Source of the DNA: Candidatus Bacteroides merdavium | GTDB taxonomy: Bacteria; Bacteroidota; Bacteroidia; Bacteroidales; Bacteroidaceae | NCBI GenBank assembly: GCA_019116805.1 | Contig: DXAV01000034.1 | Span: forward strand, 1-64,000 | Length of the DNA stretch: 64,000 bases | Direction of reading: 5' to 3' | In this document: positions 16,680 to 26,136 of the stretch, piece by piece | Position numbering within the stretch: position 1 is the stretch's first letter | How the letters are laid out: every line of letters begins with the position of its first letter | Notes under the pieces: model-generated | What the model was told of the DNA's origin: nothing | The model's database searches: none | The model's input: only the letters and a program-made list of their open reading frames with translations | Position numbers and translations under genes: made by a program

Positions 16680-17978
16680 ATGGAAATTTCGACTCTTTAC
16701 CAGATATTCTGCCGGTGCAACGGCGTGACGACCGACAGCCGCCGGTGCCCCGAAGGTTCCCTCTTCATTGCCCTGAAGGGAGACACGTTCAACGGCAACG
16801 CCTTTGCTGCCAAAGCATTGGAAAGCGGATGTGCCTACGCCGTCATCGACGAAGCCGAATACCTCGTGCCAGGCGACGAGCGCTACCTGCTGACCGACAA
16901 CTGCCTGCTGACTCTCCAGCGCCTGGCCCGCCATCACCGCCGCCAGCTGGGTACACGCATCATCGGCATCACCGGCACCAACGGCAAGACTACAACCAAG
17001 GAACTGATAGCCGCCGTGCTGAGCCGCCGCTACCGCCTGCTTTACACGGAAGGCAACCTGAACAACCACATCGGCGTGCCCCTCACCTTGCTCCGCCTCA
17101 GGCCCGAACACGAACTGGCCGTCGTCGAGATGGGTGCCAGCCATCCGGGTGACATCCGCGAACTGGTGGAGATAGCCGAACCCGACATGGGCCTCATCAC
17201 GAACGTGGGCAAGGCGCACCTCGAAGGCTTCGGCTCGTTCGAAGGCGTGATGCGCACCAAGGGCGAGCTCTACGACTGGCTGCGCACGCTGCCCGCTCCC
17301 CTCGTCTTCCTGCATGCCGACAATCCTTATCTGACCCGGATGGCCGCAGACCTGCCGCATGTGACCTACGGCGAAGGAGCCAACAACGACATCTACGGCC
17401 GGCTGACCAGCTGCTCGCCTTTCCTGGCTTTCGAATGGAAGAAACAAGGAGAAACGGAAACCCACCAGGTACAAACACAGCTGATAGGCAGCTACAACCT
17501 ACCCAACGCCCTGGCCGCCGTCACCATCGGCAGCCACTTCGACGTGGACGCCGCCCTGATTGACCAGGCCCTGACGGAATATGCGCCCCAAAACAACCGC
17601 TCGCAGCTGAAGCAGACGGCCGACAACACCCTTATCATTGACGCCTACAACGCCAACCCCACCAGCATGATGGCCTCGCTGACCAACTTCCGCCAGATGG
17701 AGGCAGCGCACAAGATAGCCATCCTGGGCGACATGCGCGAGTTGGGGCAAGACAGTGCCGAGGAACATCAGAAGATTGTGGATTATCTGGAGGAATGCGG
17801 CTTCGAACGCGTCATCCTGGTAGGCAGCCAGTTTGCCGCCACGTGCCACAGCTACGAGACATATGCTGACGCTCCCGCCCTCATCGAAGCGCTGAAACAG
17901 GAAAAGCCGACTGGCAGAACCATTCTTATCAAGGGGTCGAACGGAATACGGCTGAGCTCTGCAGTAGAATATTTATAA
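16680..17978 (+). CDS. murF: UDP-N-acetylmuramoyl-tripeptide--D-alanyl-D-alanine ligase
   Basis: Adds D-Ala-D-Ala to UDP-MurNAc-tripeptide, the last cytoplasmic step of peptidoglycan precursor synthesis. Domain 1 (about 1-90) is followed by the ATP-binding loop GTNGKTT (99-105) in the Mur ligase central domain, then the C-terminal ligase domain with DAYNANPTSM (about 321-330) and LGDMRELG (about 348-355). The start is the ATG at 16680 (MEISTLYQ, 432 aa). No other mur genes are adjacent. It ends at a 33-bp perfect inverted repeat. Confidence 0.95.
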   Translation: MEISTLYQIFCRCNGVTTDSRRCPEGSLFIALKGDTFNGNAFAAKALESGCAYAVIDEAEYLVPGDERYLLTDNCLLTLQRLARHHRRQLGTRIIGITGTNGKTTTKELIAAVLSRRYRLLYTEGNLNNHIGVPLTLLRLRPEHELAVVEMGASHPGDIRELVEIAEPDMGLITNVGKAHLEGFGSFEGVMRTKGELYDWLRTLPAPLVFLHADNPYLTRMAADLPHVTYGEGANNDIYGRLTSCSPFLAFEWKKQGETETHQVQTQLIGSYNLPNALAAVTIGSHFDVDAALIDQALTEYAPQNNRSQLKQTADNTLIIDAYNANPTSMMASLTNFRQMEAAHKIAILGDMRELGQDSAEEHQKIVDYLEECGFERVILVGSQFAATCHSYETYADAPALIEALKQEKPTGRTILIKGSNGIRLSSAVEYL

Positions 17979-18003
17979 GAACAGAAGTTTGACGGATACG
18001 CAG

Positions 18004-18083
18004 ACGACACGGACGGAACGGATGAACACGGATTATATTTATTTCGAATGATAATCCGTGTTCATCCGTTCCGTCCGTGTCGT
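18004..18083. repeat. 33-bp perfect inverted repeat (bidirectional terminator)
   Basis: Bases 18004-18036 are the exact reverse complement of 18051-18083, with a 14-base AT-rich loop. The arms consist of CCGT-type repeats (CCGTGT, CCGTTCCGTCCGTGT). It lies between the convergent murF and VanZ-like genes. The right arm encodes the last seven residues of the VanZ-like protein (GRHGRNG). The family probably recurs in the genome as an intergenic repeat. Confidence 0.85.
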
Positions 18084-18472
18084 CCGTGTACCGATATGCG
18101 CCGCTTCATCCAATACCAGCCAATGAGCGATGCCAGCGTAGCTCCTGCGGTATTGGCAGCAAAGTCCCACCAGTCGCCGCCCCGATAGGTCGTACAATAG
18201 GCCTGAAGTAATTCGACCGCCCCACTGAACAATACGGGGCAGAGCCAGGCTCCCAGCCACGCGTGCCACACCGGTACGCGTGCTTTTTTATGCGCCAGCA
18301 TAAACTCCAGCCACAACATGCCAGACATACCAAAGTACATGCACACATGTACCACCTTGTCGATGCCGGGGATGGAATCCATATCCGTCTGAGGCGGTTT
18401 GAAGAAAGACAGATAGATTACCGTCAGAATAATGAGAAGCGAAACGGGATATTTGCGAATGTAATACAGCAT
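18062..18472 (-). CDS. VanZ-like family membrane protein
   Basis: A 136-aa integral membrane protein with about four hydrophobic segments and the VanZ-like core: DKVVHVCMYFGMSGMLW (about 37-53), FSGAVELLQAY and GDWWDFAANTAGA (about 100-112). VanZ relatives have loosely been tied to teicoplanin resistance, but the function of Bacteroidetes members is unknown. The start is set at 18472 (MLYYIRKYP), matching the family length; a longer frame to 18514 begins near a divergent promoter. The C-terminal GRHGRNG is encoded by the inverted repeat and is probably a non-conserved tail. Confidence 0.8.
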   Translation of the reverse strand: MLYYIRKYPVSLLIILTVIYLSFFKPPQTDMDSIPGIDKVVHVCMYFGMSGMLWLEFMLAHKKARVPVWHAWLGAWLCPVLFSGAVELLQAYCTTYRGGDWWDFAANTAGATLASLIGWYWMKRRISVHGRHGRNG

Positions 18473-18498
18473 AATCAAATATATTTCAATACGAGATG

Positions 18499-18526
18499 CA
18501 AATGTACGAAACATTTTCTATATTTG
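18499..18526. promoter_or_regulatory. Divergent -7 boxes for the VanZ-like gene and the NSS symporter
   Basis: Minus-strand TACATTTG (18506-18499) points to the VanZ-like gene and plus-strand TATATTTG (18519-18526) to the symporter. Both match TAnnTTTG at 25-50 bp from the start codons; -33 elements are weak. Confidence 0.45.
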
Positions 18527-18576
18527 CACTTTCTTGCAGGTATTAGTAACAAAATGAAAAGAAAAAACCTCGATTT

Positions 18577-19944
18577 ATGACAAAGAACAACAGAGCAAAC
18601 TTCGGAAGCAAGCTGGGTGTCATCCTGGCTTCGGCAGGCTCGGCCGTAGGGCTGGGCAACATCTGGCGCTTTCCTTTTGAAACGGGCAACCACGGCGGTG
18701 CCGCCTTCATTCTTATCTATCTGGGATGCGTTCTTTTCTTCGGCATCCCCATCATGGTGGCCGAATTTTCCATCGGACGGCATTCACGGGCCAACACGGC
18801 AGGCGCCTATCAGAAGCTGGCACCCGGTACACAGTGGCGTTGGGTGGGCCGCATGGGTGTATTGGCGGGATTCCTGATACTGGGCTATTATTCGGTGGTG
18901 GCGGGCTGGACGCTGGAGTACATCGTGCAGGCGGGTACAAACGCCTTTGCCGGCCAGTCGGCCAACGACTTCATAGCCTCGTTCAACGGCTTCGTCGCCC
19001 ATCCGTGGCGACCGGCCCTGTGGATGTTGGTCTTCATGCTGATGACCCACTTCATCATTGTGAAAGGTGTGGAGCGGGGCATCGAGAAATCGTCCAAAAT
19101 CATGATGCCGATGCTCTTCCTGCTGCTCATCGTGCTGGCCGTCTGCTCCGTGTCGCTGCCGGGTGCGGGGGCAGGCATCGAGTTCCTGCTGAAGCCCGAC
19201 TTCAGCAAGGTGGACGGCAACGTGCTGCTGGGCGCTATGGGACAGGCTTTCTTCTCGCTCTCGCTGGGCATGGGCTGCCTCTGTACGTATGCCTCCTATT
19301 TCCGCAACGACACCAACCTGCCCAAGACGGCACTCAACGTGGGATGGATTGACACGATGGTGGCCATCCTGGCCGGTTTCATCATCTTCCCCGCCGCCTT
19401 CTCGGTAGGCATCCAGCCCGACGCGGGTCCCAGCCTGCTGTTCATCACGCTGCCCAACGTCTTCCAGCAGGCCTTCGGCAACCTGCCCTGGCTAGCAATC
19501 ATCCTGTCCATCATGTTCTACGTGCTCCTGGCCCTGGCTGCACTGACATCAACCATCTCTCTGCACGAGGTGGTAACGGCCTACCTGCACGAGGAGTTCA
19601 ACCTGACCCGCAGCCGAGCCGCCAAGCTGGTGACGGCAGGCTGTACCTTCCTGGGCGTACTCTGCTCGCTATCGTTGGGTATAGGCAAGGAGCTGACCAT
19701 CTTCGGTCTGACTCTGTTCGACCTCTTCGACTTCCTGACGGCCAAAATCATGCTCCCGCTGGGCGGTTTCTTCATCGCCATCTTTACCGGCTGGTATCTG
19801 GACAAACGCATCGTGTGGGAAGAGGTGAGCAACAACGGCACCCTGCCGAAAGTGGTCTATCGCATCTGGCTGTTCCTGCTGAAGTACATCGCTCCGATAG
19901 GCATCGGCTTCATTTTCATCAACGAACTGGGACTGCTGAAATAA
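18577..19944 (+). CDS. Sodium-dependent transporter (NSS/SNF family)
   Basis: Inner membrane Na+-coupled symporter of the neurotransmitter:sodium symporter family (LeuT fold), likely carrying amino acids or related amines. The TM1 signature GLGNIWRFP is at 25-33, preceded by ASAGSAVG. About eleven to twelve hydrophobic segments span 455 aa, as in bacterial NSS proteins. It lies 12 bp before a helix-hairpin-helix protein gene. The substrate cannot be assigned by reading. Confidence 0.92.
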   Translation: MTKNNRANFGSKLGVILASAGSAVGLGNIWRFPFETGNHGGAAFILIYLGCVLFFGIPIMVAEFSIGRHSRANTAGAYQKLAPGTQWRWVGRMGVLAGFLILGYYSVVAGWTLEYIVQAGTNAFAGQSANDFIASFNGFVAHPWRPALWMLVFMLMTHFIIVKGVERGIEKSSKIMMPMLFLLLIVLAVCSVSLPGAGAGIEFLLKPDFSKVDGNVLLGAMGQAFFSLSLGMGCLCTYASYFRNDTNLPKTALNVGWIDTMVAILAGFIIFPAAFSVGIQPDAGPSLLFITLPNVFQQAFGNLPWLAIILSIMFYVLLALAALTSTISLHEVVTAYLHEEFNLTRSRAAKLVTAGCTFLGVLCSLSLGIGKELTIFGLTLFDLFDFLTAKIMLPLGGFFIAIFTGWYLDKRIVWEEVSNNGTLPKVVYRIWLFLLKYIAPIGIGFIFINELGLLK

Positions 19945-19956
19945 GAAAGGTGGTTC

Positions 19957-20910
19957 ATGCGGAAGTGGTTCGGTGAATTTTTCTATTACTCCCGAGGGGA
20001 GAGGCGGGGCATCCTGGCGTTGCTGGGTATCGCTCTTCTCCTCTTTTGGGGAGGAGAAATGTATGTTCACTTAAAATCAAAGCAGGCAGACAATCCCGAC
20101 GACCGACTGGAACAAGAGCAGGCGATGGAGGAATATCGGGCCTTCAGCGTTTCCATCCGCGGAGAAGAAAAAGAGAAAAAAGAAAGCTGGAAGTCGCGTT
20201 ACATGGCATGGGAAGAAGAATTCGTGTCGCCCGTACTCGCTCCTTTCAATCCCAACACTGCCGACTCGGCCACTTTCCGCCAACTGGGACTCCCTGCCTG
20301 GATGGCCCGCAACATCCTGCGCTACCGCGAAAAGGGAGGTGTCTTCCGCCGGGCAGAGGATTTCCGCAAGATATACGGATTGACAGAAGAACAATACACC
20401 ACTTTACGGCCCTACATCCGCATTCCGGCCACAGACAGCACCGATCAGCGTCCTTCCCTCTTCCTGGCCGACCGGCACAAGGACAGCCTCCAACAGGCAA
20501 AACCGCTAAAATACGAACCCGGCACCCGGGTCGACCTGAACCGTGCCGACACCACCGAACTGAAAAAGATTCCCGGCATCGGGAGCAGCATCGCACGCCT
20601 CATCAGCGGGTACCGCCAACAGCTGGGCGGTTTCTACAGCCTCAGCCAGCTGGAAGATATCGACCTCGACTATCGCCAACTGGCCGACTGGTTCCGCATC
20701 GACACCACCGCCATCCGCCGCATCCCCGTCAACCGTGCCAGCGTGGACCGCCTGCGCCGCCATCCTTACCTCAACTTCTACCAGGCCAAGGCGTTGGTGG
20801 AGTACCGCCGCAAGCATGGCCCGCTGAAAAGCCTGAAACCGCTCGTGCTCTATGAGGAGTTCACACGCGAGGACCTGGAGCGGATAGGGCACTACCTGAA
20901 CTTCGAATAA
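19957..20910 (+). CDS. Membrane-anchored helix-hairpin-helix protein (ComEA-like)
   Basis: A 317-aa protein with one N-terminal transmembrane segment (about 20-36, after a short RKWFGEFFYYSRGERRG cytoplasmic start). Charged linkers and repeated helix-hairpin-helix units follow: FNPNTADSATFRQLGL (about 94-109), VDLNRADTTELKKIPGIG (about 192-209) and VNRASVDRLRRHPYLN (about 257-272). Such units bind DNA backbone non-specifically. ComEA-type proteins take up DNA in competent bacteria, but this Bacteroidetes group has no established function. It is probably co-transcribed with the NSS symporter (12 bp apart), with no obvious functional link. Confidence 0.8.
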   Translation: MRKWFGEFFYYSRGERRGILALLGIALLLFWGGEMYVHLKSKQADNPDDRLEQEQAMEEYRAFSVSIRGEEKEKKESWKSRYMAWEEEFVSPVLAPFNPNTADSATFRQLGLPAWMARNILRYREKGGVFRRAEDFRKIYGLTEEQYTTLRPYIRIPATDSTDQRPSLFLADRHKDSLQQAKPLKYEPGTRVDLNRADTTELKKIPGIGSSIARLISGYRQQLGGFYSLSQLEDIDLDYRQLADWFRIDTTAIRRIPVNRASVDRLRRHPYLNFYQAKALVEYRRKHGPLKSLKPLVLYEEFTREDLERIGHYLNFE

Positions 20911-20971
20911 ATCAATAAGATTTACAAAAATAAGGACTGAAGGCTGGACGGCTTTTCCTCCCCACTTTTTC

Positions 20972-21050
20972 GGGTTTCAACCCCAAGGGGCGAATGTTTC
21001 AAACATAGAGGGGGAATGTTTCAAACATAAGGCCTCTATGTTTCAAACAT
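20972..21050. repeat. 22-bp-pitch palindrome array D
   Basis: ATGTTTCAAACAT occurs exactly at 20994, 21016 and 21038, and a variant GGGTTTCAACCC at 20972: four units at a strict 22-bp pitch. The variant keeps the palindrome by changing both arms (ATG/CAT to GGG/CCC). It lies between convergent genes, just before a 24-bp inverted repeat. Confidence 0.85.
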
Positions 21051-21145
21051 TCCCATAGGACGCCGGGAAAGAGTTCTAAGAAAACGGGAAGGAGAAGCAG
21101 ACGATAGAAACGAAAACATTTTACACGATATCCATTTATAGAATA

Positions 21146-21202
21146 ATATTGCACGAAAAACATGCAGAAAATCAGTAATTCTGCATGTTTTTCGTGCAAT
21201 AT
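21146..21202. terminator. 24-bp perfect inverted repeat, bidirectional terminator
   Basis: Bases 21146-21169 (starting ATATTGCACGAAAAACATG) pair perfectly with 21179-21202 around a 9-base loop. It lies between the convergent helix-hairpin-helix gene and the LolD-like gene and probably ends both transcripts. Confidence 0.75.
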
Positions 21203-21269
21203 CAAAGAGAGCTGTATTTGGGGAGGAATAAAGTTCTTATTATACCAATTCCCCAACTGCCTATAATCC

Positions 21270-21941
21270 TCAGATAGCAAACGCCGTATCCGCCACGACT
21301 TCCCCGTCTTTCAAATGGATGGTGCGGTCGGTGATGGAGGCCAGACTTTCGTCGTGGGTCACGATGACGAATGTCTGCCCCAGGCGGTCGCGCAGGTCGA
21401 AGAAGAGCTGGTGCAGCTCGGCCTTGTTGTGGGTATCGAGGCTGCCCGAGGGCTCGTCGGCCAACACGACGGCCGGCCGGTTGATGAGGGCGCGCGCCAC
21501 GGCCACACGCTGCTTCTCGCCGCCCGAAAGCTCGTTGGGCTTGTGCGAGGCACGGTCGGCAAGGCCCATCATCGTCAGCATCTCGAGGGCGGAAGCCTGG
21601 GCTTCGTGCCGCCCCTGCCCGGCAATGAAGGCGGGTATCATGACATTCTCCAAGGCCGTAAACTCGGGCAGGAGCTGGTGAAACTGGAAGACGAAACCGA
21701 TGCGGCGGTTGCGGAAGGCGGAGAGTTCACGCTCCTTCAGCCCATCGACACGCACGCCGTCGATGCAGACCGTACCCGTATCGGGGCGGTCGAGGGTACC
21801 CATAATCTGAAGCAACGTGGTCTTGCCGGCACCGCTGGGGCCGACGATACTCACCACTTCGCCCTTCTGTATCTCGAGGTCGATGCCACGCAACACTTGC
21901 AGGCTGCCGAAGCTCTTGGTTATCTGTTCGAGTCGTATCAT
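21270..21941 (-). CDS. ABC transporter ATP-binding protein (LolD-like)
   Basis: A 223-aa ATPase of the MacB/LolD/FtsE group. Walker A is GPSGAGKTT (34-42), the ABC signature LSGGEKQR (about 138-145), Walker [13 protein letters not shown] (about 158-169), and the switch His lies in IVTHDESL. The group powers lipoprotein release (LolCDE) or MacB-type export. No permease is adjacent, so the partner is encoded elsewhere. It is the last gene of a minus-strand operon after the antiporter and tcdA, 17 bp downstream of tcdA. Confidence 0.85.
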   Translation of the reverse strand: MIRLEQITKSFGSLQVLRGIDLEIQKGEVVSIVGPSGAGKTTLLQIMGTLDRPDTGTVCIDGVRVDGLKERELSAFRNRRIGFVFQFHQLLPEFTALENVMIPAFIAGQGRHEAQASALEMLTMMGLADRASHKPNELSGGEKQRVAVARALINRPAVVLADEPSGSLDTHNKAELHQLFFDLRDRLGQTFVIVTHDESLASITDRTIHLKDGEVVADTAFAI

Positions 21942-21958
21942 AACTTCTTTCCTTATTA

Positions 21959-22672
21959 TTATAGCCGGCGGATGACGTACTCCGCCAGGTAGCAGCCGAA
22001 GACGGCGGGCATGTAGCTCACCGTGCCGCAGGTCGATTTCTTGTTCTGTTCGTCATCGGTCAGCAGCACGGCCTTGGAGTCGGCCTGCTCGGTGCTGAAC
22101 ACGACGGGTAGTTTGTGACGGATGCCCATCTTCTGCAACCGCTTGCGCACGGCCTTGCTCAGGCCGCAATGGTAGGTGTCCCAGATGTCGGCAAAGCGTA
22201 TCTGCGTGATGTCGCTCTTGGCACCCGCTCCCATGCTGGATACAATCTTGATGCGCCGCCTCAGGGCCTCGGCTATCAGGTGGCACTTAGGCGCCAGGGT
22301 GTCGATGGCATCGACCACAAAGTCGTAGCGGGCGGCATCGAGCAGCTGGGGGATGTTCTCGTCCTTGAGGAAAACGGGTAGGACGGTGAGCTCCACCTCG
22401 GGGTTGATGTCGCGGAAACGGGCGGCGAGAACTTCGACCTTGGGTTGCCCCAACGTGGAGTGCAGGGCCGGAAGCTGGCGGTTGATGTTGGTGAGCTGGA
22501 CGGTGTCGGCATCGACCAGCGTCAGGCGTCCTACCCCCGCACGGCAAAGCATTTCGGCCGCATAGGCTCCCACACCTCCTACGCCTACCACCAGCACATG
22601 GGCCTGGCGCAGACGTTCGCTCTTTTCTTCGCCCAGCAACAGGCGCGTACGTTGTTTCCAGTCTTCCATCAT
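21959..22672 (-). CDS. tcdA: tRNA threonylcarbamoyladenosine dehydratase (ThiF/E1-like)
   Basis: ATP-dependent enzyme that cyclises t6A37 in tRNA to ct6A. The nucleotide-binding Rossmann motif is [13 protein letters not shown] (30-42). Other family marks are the [13 protein letters not shown] block (about 54-66), [13 protein letters not shown] (about 120-132, containing a conserved Cys) and [10 protein letters not shown] (about 145-154). At 237 aa it is near the usual length. It overlaps the antiporter stop by 4 bp (ATGA), so translation is coupled to that gene, although no functional link is apparent. Confidence 0.88.
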   Translation of the reverse strand: MMEDWKQRTRLLLGEEKSERLRQAHVLVVGVGGVGAYAAEMLCRAGVGRLTLVDADTVQLTNINRQLPALHSTLGQPKVEVLAARFRDINPEVELTVLPVFLKDENIPQLLDAARYDFVVDAIDTLAPKCHLIAEALRRRIKIVSSMGAGAKSDITQIRFADIWDTYHCGLSKAVRKRLQKMGIRHKLPVVFSTEQADSKAVLLTDDEQNKKSTCGTVSYMPAVFGCYLAEYVIRRL

Positions 22673-24801
22673 TCCTCCTTTTTAAACCATTTATAGAACC
22701 AGCGGCCCACCTTCTCGTAATGCTGGCTCTCGTTACTGCCCTGCGGGTTGGAGAACGACAAGGCGTCCTGCGGGTCGCCCAACTGGTCGGGATACAGGAC
22801 GATGAGGCTGTTGTTCGTGAAGTAGCGGCCCAGTTGGTTGGGCAACTTCTCGAACGAGCTGTCGTAGGAGATGGAGCCGCGGCGGGCGCTGATAACCACC
22901 AGCAGGTGGTCGTAGTTCACCTGACCGGTCAGGAGCAGCAGGTCTTCCCACTCGTCGAGGCGGGAGAACTCAGTCAGCGTATTGCTGTGTTTCTTCTTGA
23001 CCAGGGCCTGAAGCAGGTTACCCGTCTGTTCGTTGGCAAAGAAGTGGACGCGACATCCCAGCGTGGTGCCCATGCGGCAGAAGTGGTCCACCCACTTCTG
23101 GAAGCCGGCCTCGTACTCGGCCTTGGGCGGCACGGCCACGATGATGCGCCGCAGGGTATTGATGGGTATCAGGAAGCGGGCCACCATCACCTCGCGATGA
23201 AGTCCCTTGAGCAGGCTCTCGGTCAGCATACCGAAGAAGGAATCCACGATGTTCACCTTCCAGTGGAGACCGATGATGACGTCCGTAGCCCCATGTTCCT
23301 TGGCCGTGTGGATGATACCCGCGGCAATGTTCAAGTCGTAGCGGCTGATGCACTTCAGCTCCACACCTGCCGAGGCGGTGATTTTGGCCGCACGCTCCAG
23401 GTAGCGCTTGCCCTGCTGCTCGAGGGCTTCGGTGCCCGAGTGGTCGTTGATGACGTTCAGAGCCAGCAGGTTGTCCTTCTGCTTGGGGTCGCGGATGACG
23501 AGCGACAGGTTCATCAGGTATTCGATGGTATTGGGATTGGCCACGGGTATCAGAATCTTTTCGGGCTCGCGCGAACGGTCTTCCTCGGGATGGGCCTCGC
23601 CCATGGCCATCTTGCGCGCCGCCCGCTCGGTGGTGAAGGAGCTGACGATGCAGGTGACGAGGATGAGGAGTACCGTGCCGTTGAGCACGTCTTCGTTGAG
23701 CAGACGGCTGCCGTCGGGCAGGATGATATTATAACCCACCAGCACCGCCGCCAGCGTAGCTGCCGCCTGCGCATTGCTCAGGCCGAACATCAGCTCGCGT
23801 TCGAGCACCGACATGCGGTATATCTTCTGCGTCAGCCACGAAGCAATCCACTTGCCGCCCAACGCCACCACAATCATCACGCCCGCCACCTTCAGGGCAT
23901 CACCTTCACCGAAGATAACCTTGACATCAATCAGCATGCCCACGCCTATCAGGAAATAGGGGATGAACAGCGCGTTGCCCACAAACTCCAGATGGCTCAT
24001 CAGCGGCGACACGTGGGGAATGAGGCGGTTCAACACCAGACCTACGAGGAAAGCCCCCAGGATGCCTTCCATGCCGATGAGTTCCATCAGCCCTGCGCCG
24101 AGGAACACCATGGCAAGGACGAAGATGTATTGCATCACATTGTCGTCGTAGCGGCGGAAGAACCAGCGCCCGATGCGCGGCAGGAAGTACATGATGAGCC
24201 CCCCCAGCACCACGAAGCGCACCACCAGCCAAAGCCAGAAGAGGCCGCCCGCCTCGCCCTTGAACACACCGCTGATGACGGCCAGCACGAGCAGCGTCAG
24301 CGTATCGGTGACGGCCGTACCACCCACGGCGATGCTCACACTGCGCTGGCGCGAGATGCCGTAGCGGATGACAATGGGATAGGCCACCAGCGTATGCGAG
24401 GCATACATACTGGCCAGCAGGATGGAAGTGATAAGGCTGTACTTGAGCAGGAGTACGTTGGTCACCATACCGATACTGATAGGGACGATGAAAGCCAGCA
24501 GGCCCAGCGCCACGGCCTTGCCGCGGTTCTTCTTGAAGTCGGCCATATTCATCTCCAGCCCCGCCAGAAACATGATGTAATACACACCTACCTTGCCGAA
24601 AAGCTCGAAACTGCTGTCGCGCACCAGGATGTTGAACCCGTGTTCGCCAATGGCCAGTCCGGCCAGAATCATGCCGATGATGTGAGGGATGCGCAGCTTG
24701 GTCAGCAGGATGGGCGCAAACAAAATGATGAGCAATACAAGGAGGAAAATCCATGTAGGGTCGGTTATGGGAAGTTTCAAACTGAGGTCTAACCAGTCCA
24801 T
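22669..24801 (-). CDS. Na+/H+ antiporter (CPA2 type) with C-terminal universal-stress-like domain
   Basis: A 710-aa inner membrane cation:proton antiporter. The first about 390 residues hold some twelve hydrophobic segments, with family blocks KLRIPHIIGMILAG (about 35-48), FLAGLEMNM (about 79-87) and the ILGAFLVGLVLNR loop. The remaining about 300 residues form soluble cytoplasmic domains. They include a universal-stress-protein-like segment (EKILIPVANPNTIEYLMNL onward), probably a regulatory nucleotide-binding region. It is first in an operon with tcdA and the LolD-like ATPase. Exchange of Na+ or K+ cannot be told apart here. Confidence 0.88.
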   Translation of the reverse strand: MDWLDLSLKLPITDPTWIFLLVLLIILFAPILLTKLRIPHIIGMILAGLAIGEHGFNILVRDSSFELFGKVGVYYIMFLAGLEMNMADFKKNRGKAVALGLLAFIVPISIGMVTNVLLLKYSLITSILLASMYASHTLVAYPIVIRYGISRQRSVSIAVGGTAVTDTLTLLVLAVISGVFKGEAGGLFWLWLVVRFVVLGGLIMYFLPRIGRWFFRRYDDNVMQYIFVLAMVFLGAGLMELIGMEGILGAFLVGLVLNRLIPHVSPLMSHLEFVGNALFIPYFLIGVGMLIDVKVIFGEGDALKVAGVMIVVALGGKWIASWLTQKIYRMSVLERELMFGLSNAQAAATLAAVLVGYNIILPDGSRLLNEDVLNGTVLLILVTCIVSSFTTERAARKMAMGEAHPEEDRSREPEKILIPVANPNTIEYLMNLSLVIRDPKQKDNLLALNVINDHSGTEALEQQGKRYLERAAKITASAGVELKCISRYDLNIAAGIIHTAKEHGATDVIIGLHWKVNIVDSFFGMLTESLLKGLHREVMVARFLIPINTLRRIIVAVPPKAEYEAGFQKWVDHFCRMGTTLGCRVHFFANEQTGNLLQALVKKKHSNTLTEFSRLDEWEDLLLLTGQVNYDHLLVVISARRGSISYDSSFEKLPNQLGRYFTNNSLIVLYPDQLGDPQDALSFSNPQGSNESQHYEKVGRWFYKWFKKEE

Positions 24802-24828
24802 AGGCTTGCGTCATTTAAAATTCTTGTG

Positions 24829-24860
24829 CAAAAATAGCAAAAATACTTTTCACTTGCCAA
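24829..24860 (-). promoter_or_regulatory. Promoter of the antiporter-tcdA-LolD operon
   Basis: On the minus strand, TTG (24860-24858), 21 bp, then TATTTTTG (24836-24829) fits the Bacteroidetes pattern, about 28 bp before the start. A second TATTTTTG copy is at 24845-24838. Confidence 0.5.
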
Positions 24861-24885
24861 CACCCGCCCCCGCTACTTTCAGGAA

Positions 24886-24964
24886 AACCTCCGCTTTTCT
24901 TTGGCAGAAAGCACTGCTTTCCGAAGGCGAAAGCAACGTTTTCCGAGGACGAAAGCAATGCTTT
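24886..24964. repeat. 22-bp-pitch palindrome array E
   Basis: Cores AAAGCACTGCTTT (24908), AAAGCAACGTTTT (24930) and AAAGCAATGCTTT (24952) start 22 bp apart; a degenerate copy AACCTCCGCTTTT is at 24886. Spacers are CCGAAGGCG and CCGAGGACG. The array lies between the divergent antiporter and asd genes, outside both promoters. Confidence 0.8.
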
Positions 24965-25054
24965 CCGCCAACTATCGCCAAGGACCCCTGCAGAGAAGGA
25001 GCGTTTTTATCAAAATTTTAAAACTGCTTCTGCCGTTATAATCGCAGAATGTTG

Positions 25055-25062
25055 TAAATTTG
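25055..25062 (+). promoter_or_regulatory. asd: -7 box for asd
   Basis: TAAATTTG matches TAnnTTTG about 48 bp before the asd start. No clear -33 element is seen. Confidence 0.45.
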
Positions 25063-25110
25063 CGCCTTGAATTGACTTTTTTACAAACCACTTAAAACAA
25101 AGAAAAAGAA

Positions 25111-26118
25111 ATGAAAGTAGCAATTGTTGGAGCAAGCGGAGCCGTAGGACAAGAATTCCTGCGTGTGCTCGATGAAAGAAATTTTCCGTTGGACGAGTTA
25201 GTTTTGTTCGGTTCTAAACGCAGCGCCGGTACCAAATATACCTTCCGCGGCAAACAGATCGAGGTCAAACTCTTGCAGCACAACGATGACTTTAAAGGTG
25301 TGGACATCGCTTTCACTTCCGCAGGCGCAGGCACATCGAAAGAGTTCGCCGAGACCATCACCAAATACGGAGCCGTGATGATAGACAACTCCAGCGCCTT
25401 CCGCATGGACGCCGACGTACCCCTGGTAGTGCCCGAAGTCAACGCCGCCGACGCCAAGGACCGTCCGCGCGGCATCATCGCCAACCCTAACTGCACTACC
25501 ATCCAGATGGTGGTTGCCCTGAAAGCCATCGAACAGCTTTCGCACATCAAGACCGTACACGTAGCCACCTATCAGGCAGCCAGCGGCGCCGGAGCCGCCG
25601 CCATGGACGAGCTGTACACCCAATACCGCCAAGTGCTGGCCGGCGAACCTGTCACCGTCGAGAAATTCGCCTACCAGCTGGCCTTCAACCTCATCCCTCA
25701 GATTGATGTCTTCACCGACAACGGCTATACAAAGGAAGAGATGAAGATGTACAACGAAACGCGCAAAATCATGCACTCCGATGTCAAGGTAAGCGCCACC
25801 TGCGTCCGCGTGCCCGCCCTGCGCTCCCACTCCGAAAGCATCTGGGTGGAAACCGAGCGCCCCATCTCCGTCGAAGAAGCCCGTGAAGCTTTCGCTAAGG
25901 GTGAAGGCCTGGTGCTGATGGACAACCCCGCCGAAAAGGAATACCCCATGCCGCTCTTCCTGGCCGGCAAGGACCCCGTTTACGTAGGCCGCATCCGCAA
26001 GGACCTGACCAACGATTGCGGGCTGACATTCTGGATCGTAGGCGACCAAATCAAGAAGGGAGCCGCCCTGAATGCCGTCCAGATTGCCGAATATCTGATC
26101 AAGGAGAACGCCCTCTAA
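25111..26118 (+). CDS. asd: Aspartate-semialdehyde dehydrogenase
   Basis: Reduces aspartyl phosphate to aspartate semialdehyde with NADPH, the branch point to lysine/diaminopimelate, threonine and methionine. The NADP-binding motif [10 protein letters not shown] (7-16) is N-terminal, the catalytic Cys129 lies in NPNCTT, and the [17 protein letters not shown] block follows. The substrate-binding region has [11 protein letters not shown]. At 335 aa it is full length. It is monocistronic, with an intrinsic terminator 18 bp after the stop. Confidence 0.96.
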   Translation: MKVAIVGASGAVGQEFLRVLDERNFPLDELVLFGSKRSAGTKYTFRGKQIEVKLLQHNDDFKGVDIAFTSAGAGTSKEFAETITKYGAVMIDNSSAFRMDADVPLVVPEVNAADAKDRPRGIIANPNCTTIQMVVALKAIEQLSHIKTVHVATYQAASGAGAAAMDELYTQYRQVLAGEPVTVEKFAYQLAFNLIPQIDVFTDNGYTKEEMKMYNETRKIMHSDVKVSATCVRVPALRSHSESIWVETERPISVEEAREAFAKGEGLVLMDNPAEKEYPMPLFLAGKDPVYVGRIRKDLTNDCGLTFWIVGDQIKKGAALNAVQIAEYLIKENAL

Positions 26119-26136
26119 GAGAAATCGAAATAGTCC

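Noticed and set aside
20972..21050. CRISPR-like array
   Set aside because: Unit length is 22 bp with 7-9 bp between cores, no unique spacers of normal size, and no cas genes nearby.
22720..24792. A 690-codon open frame on the plus strand opposite the antiporter
   Set aside because: It is the antisense shadow of a GC-rich coding gene. Its His- and Gln-rich translation has no domain pattern, whereas the opposite strand encodes a complete CPA2 antiporter.
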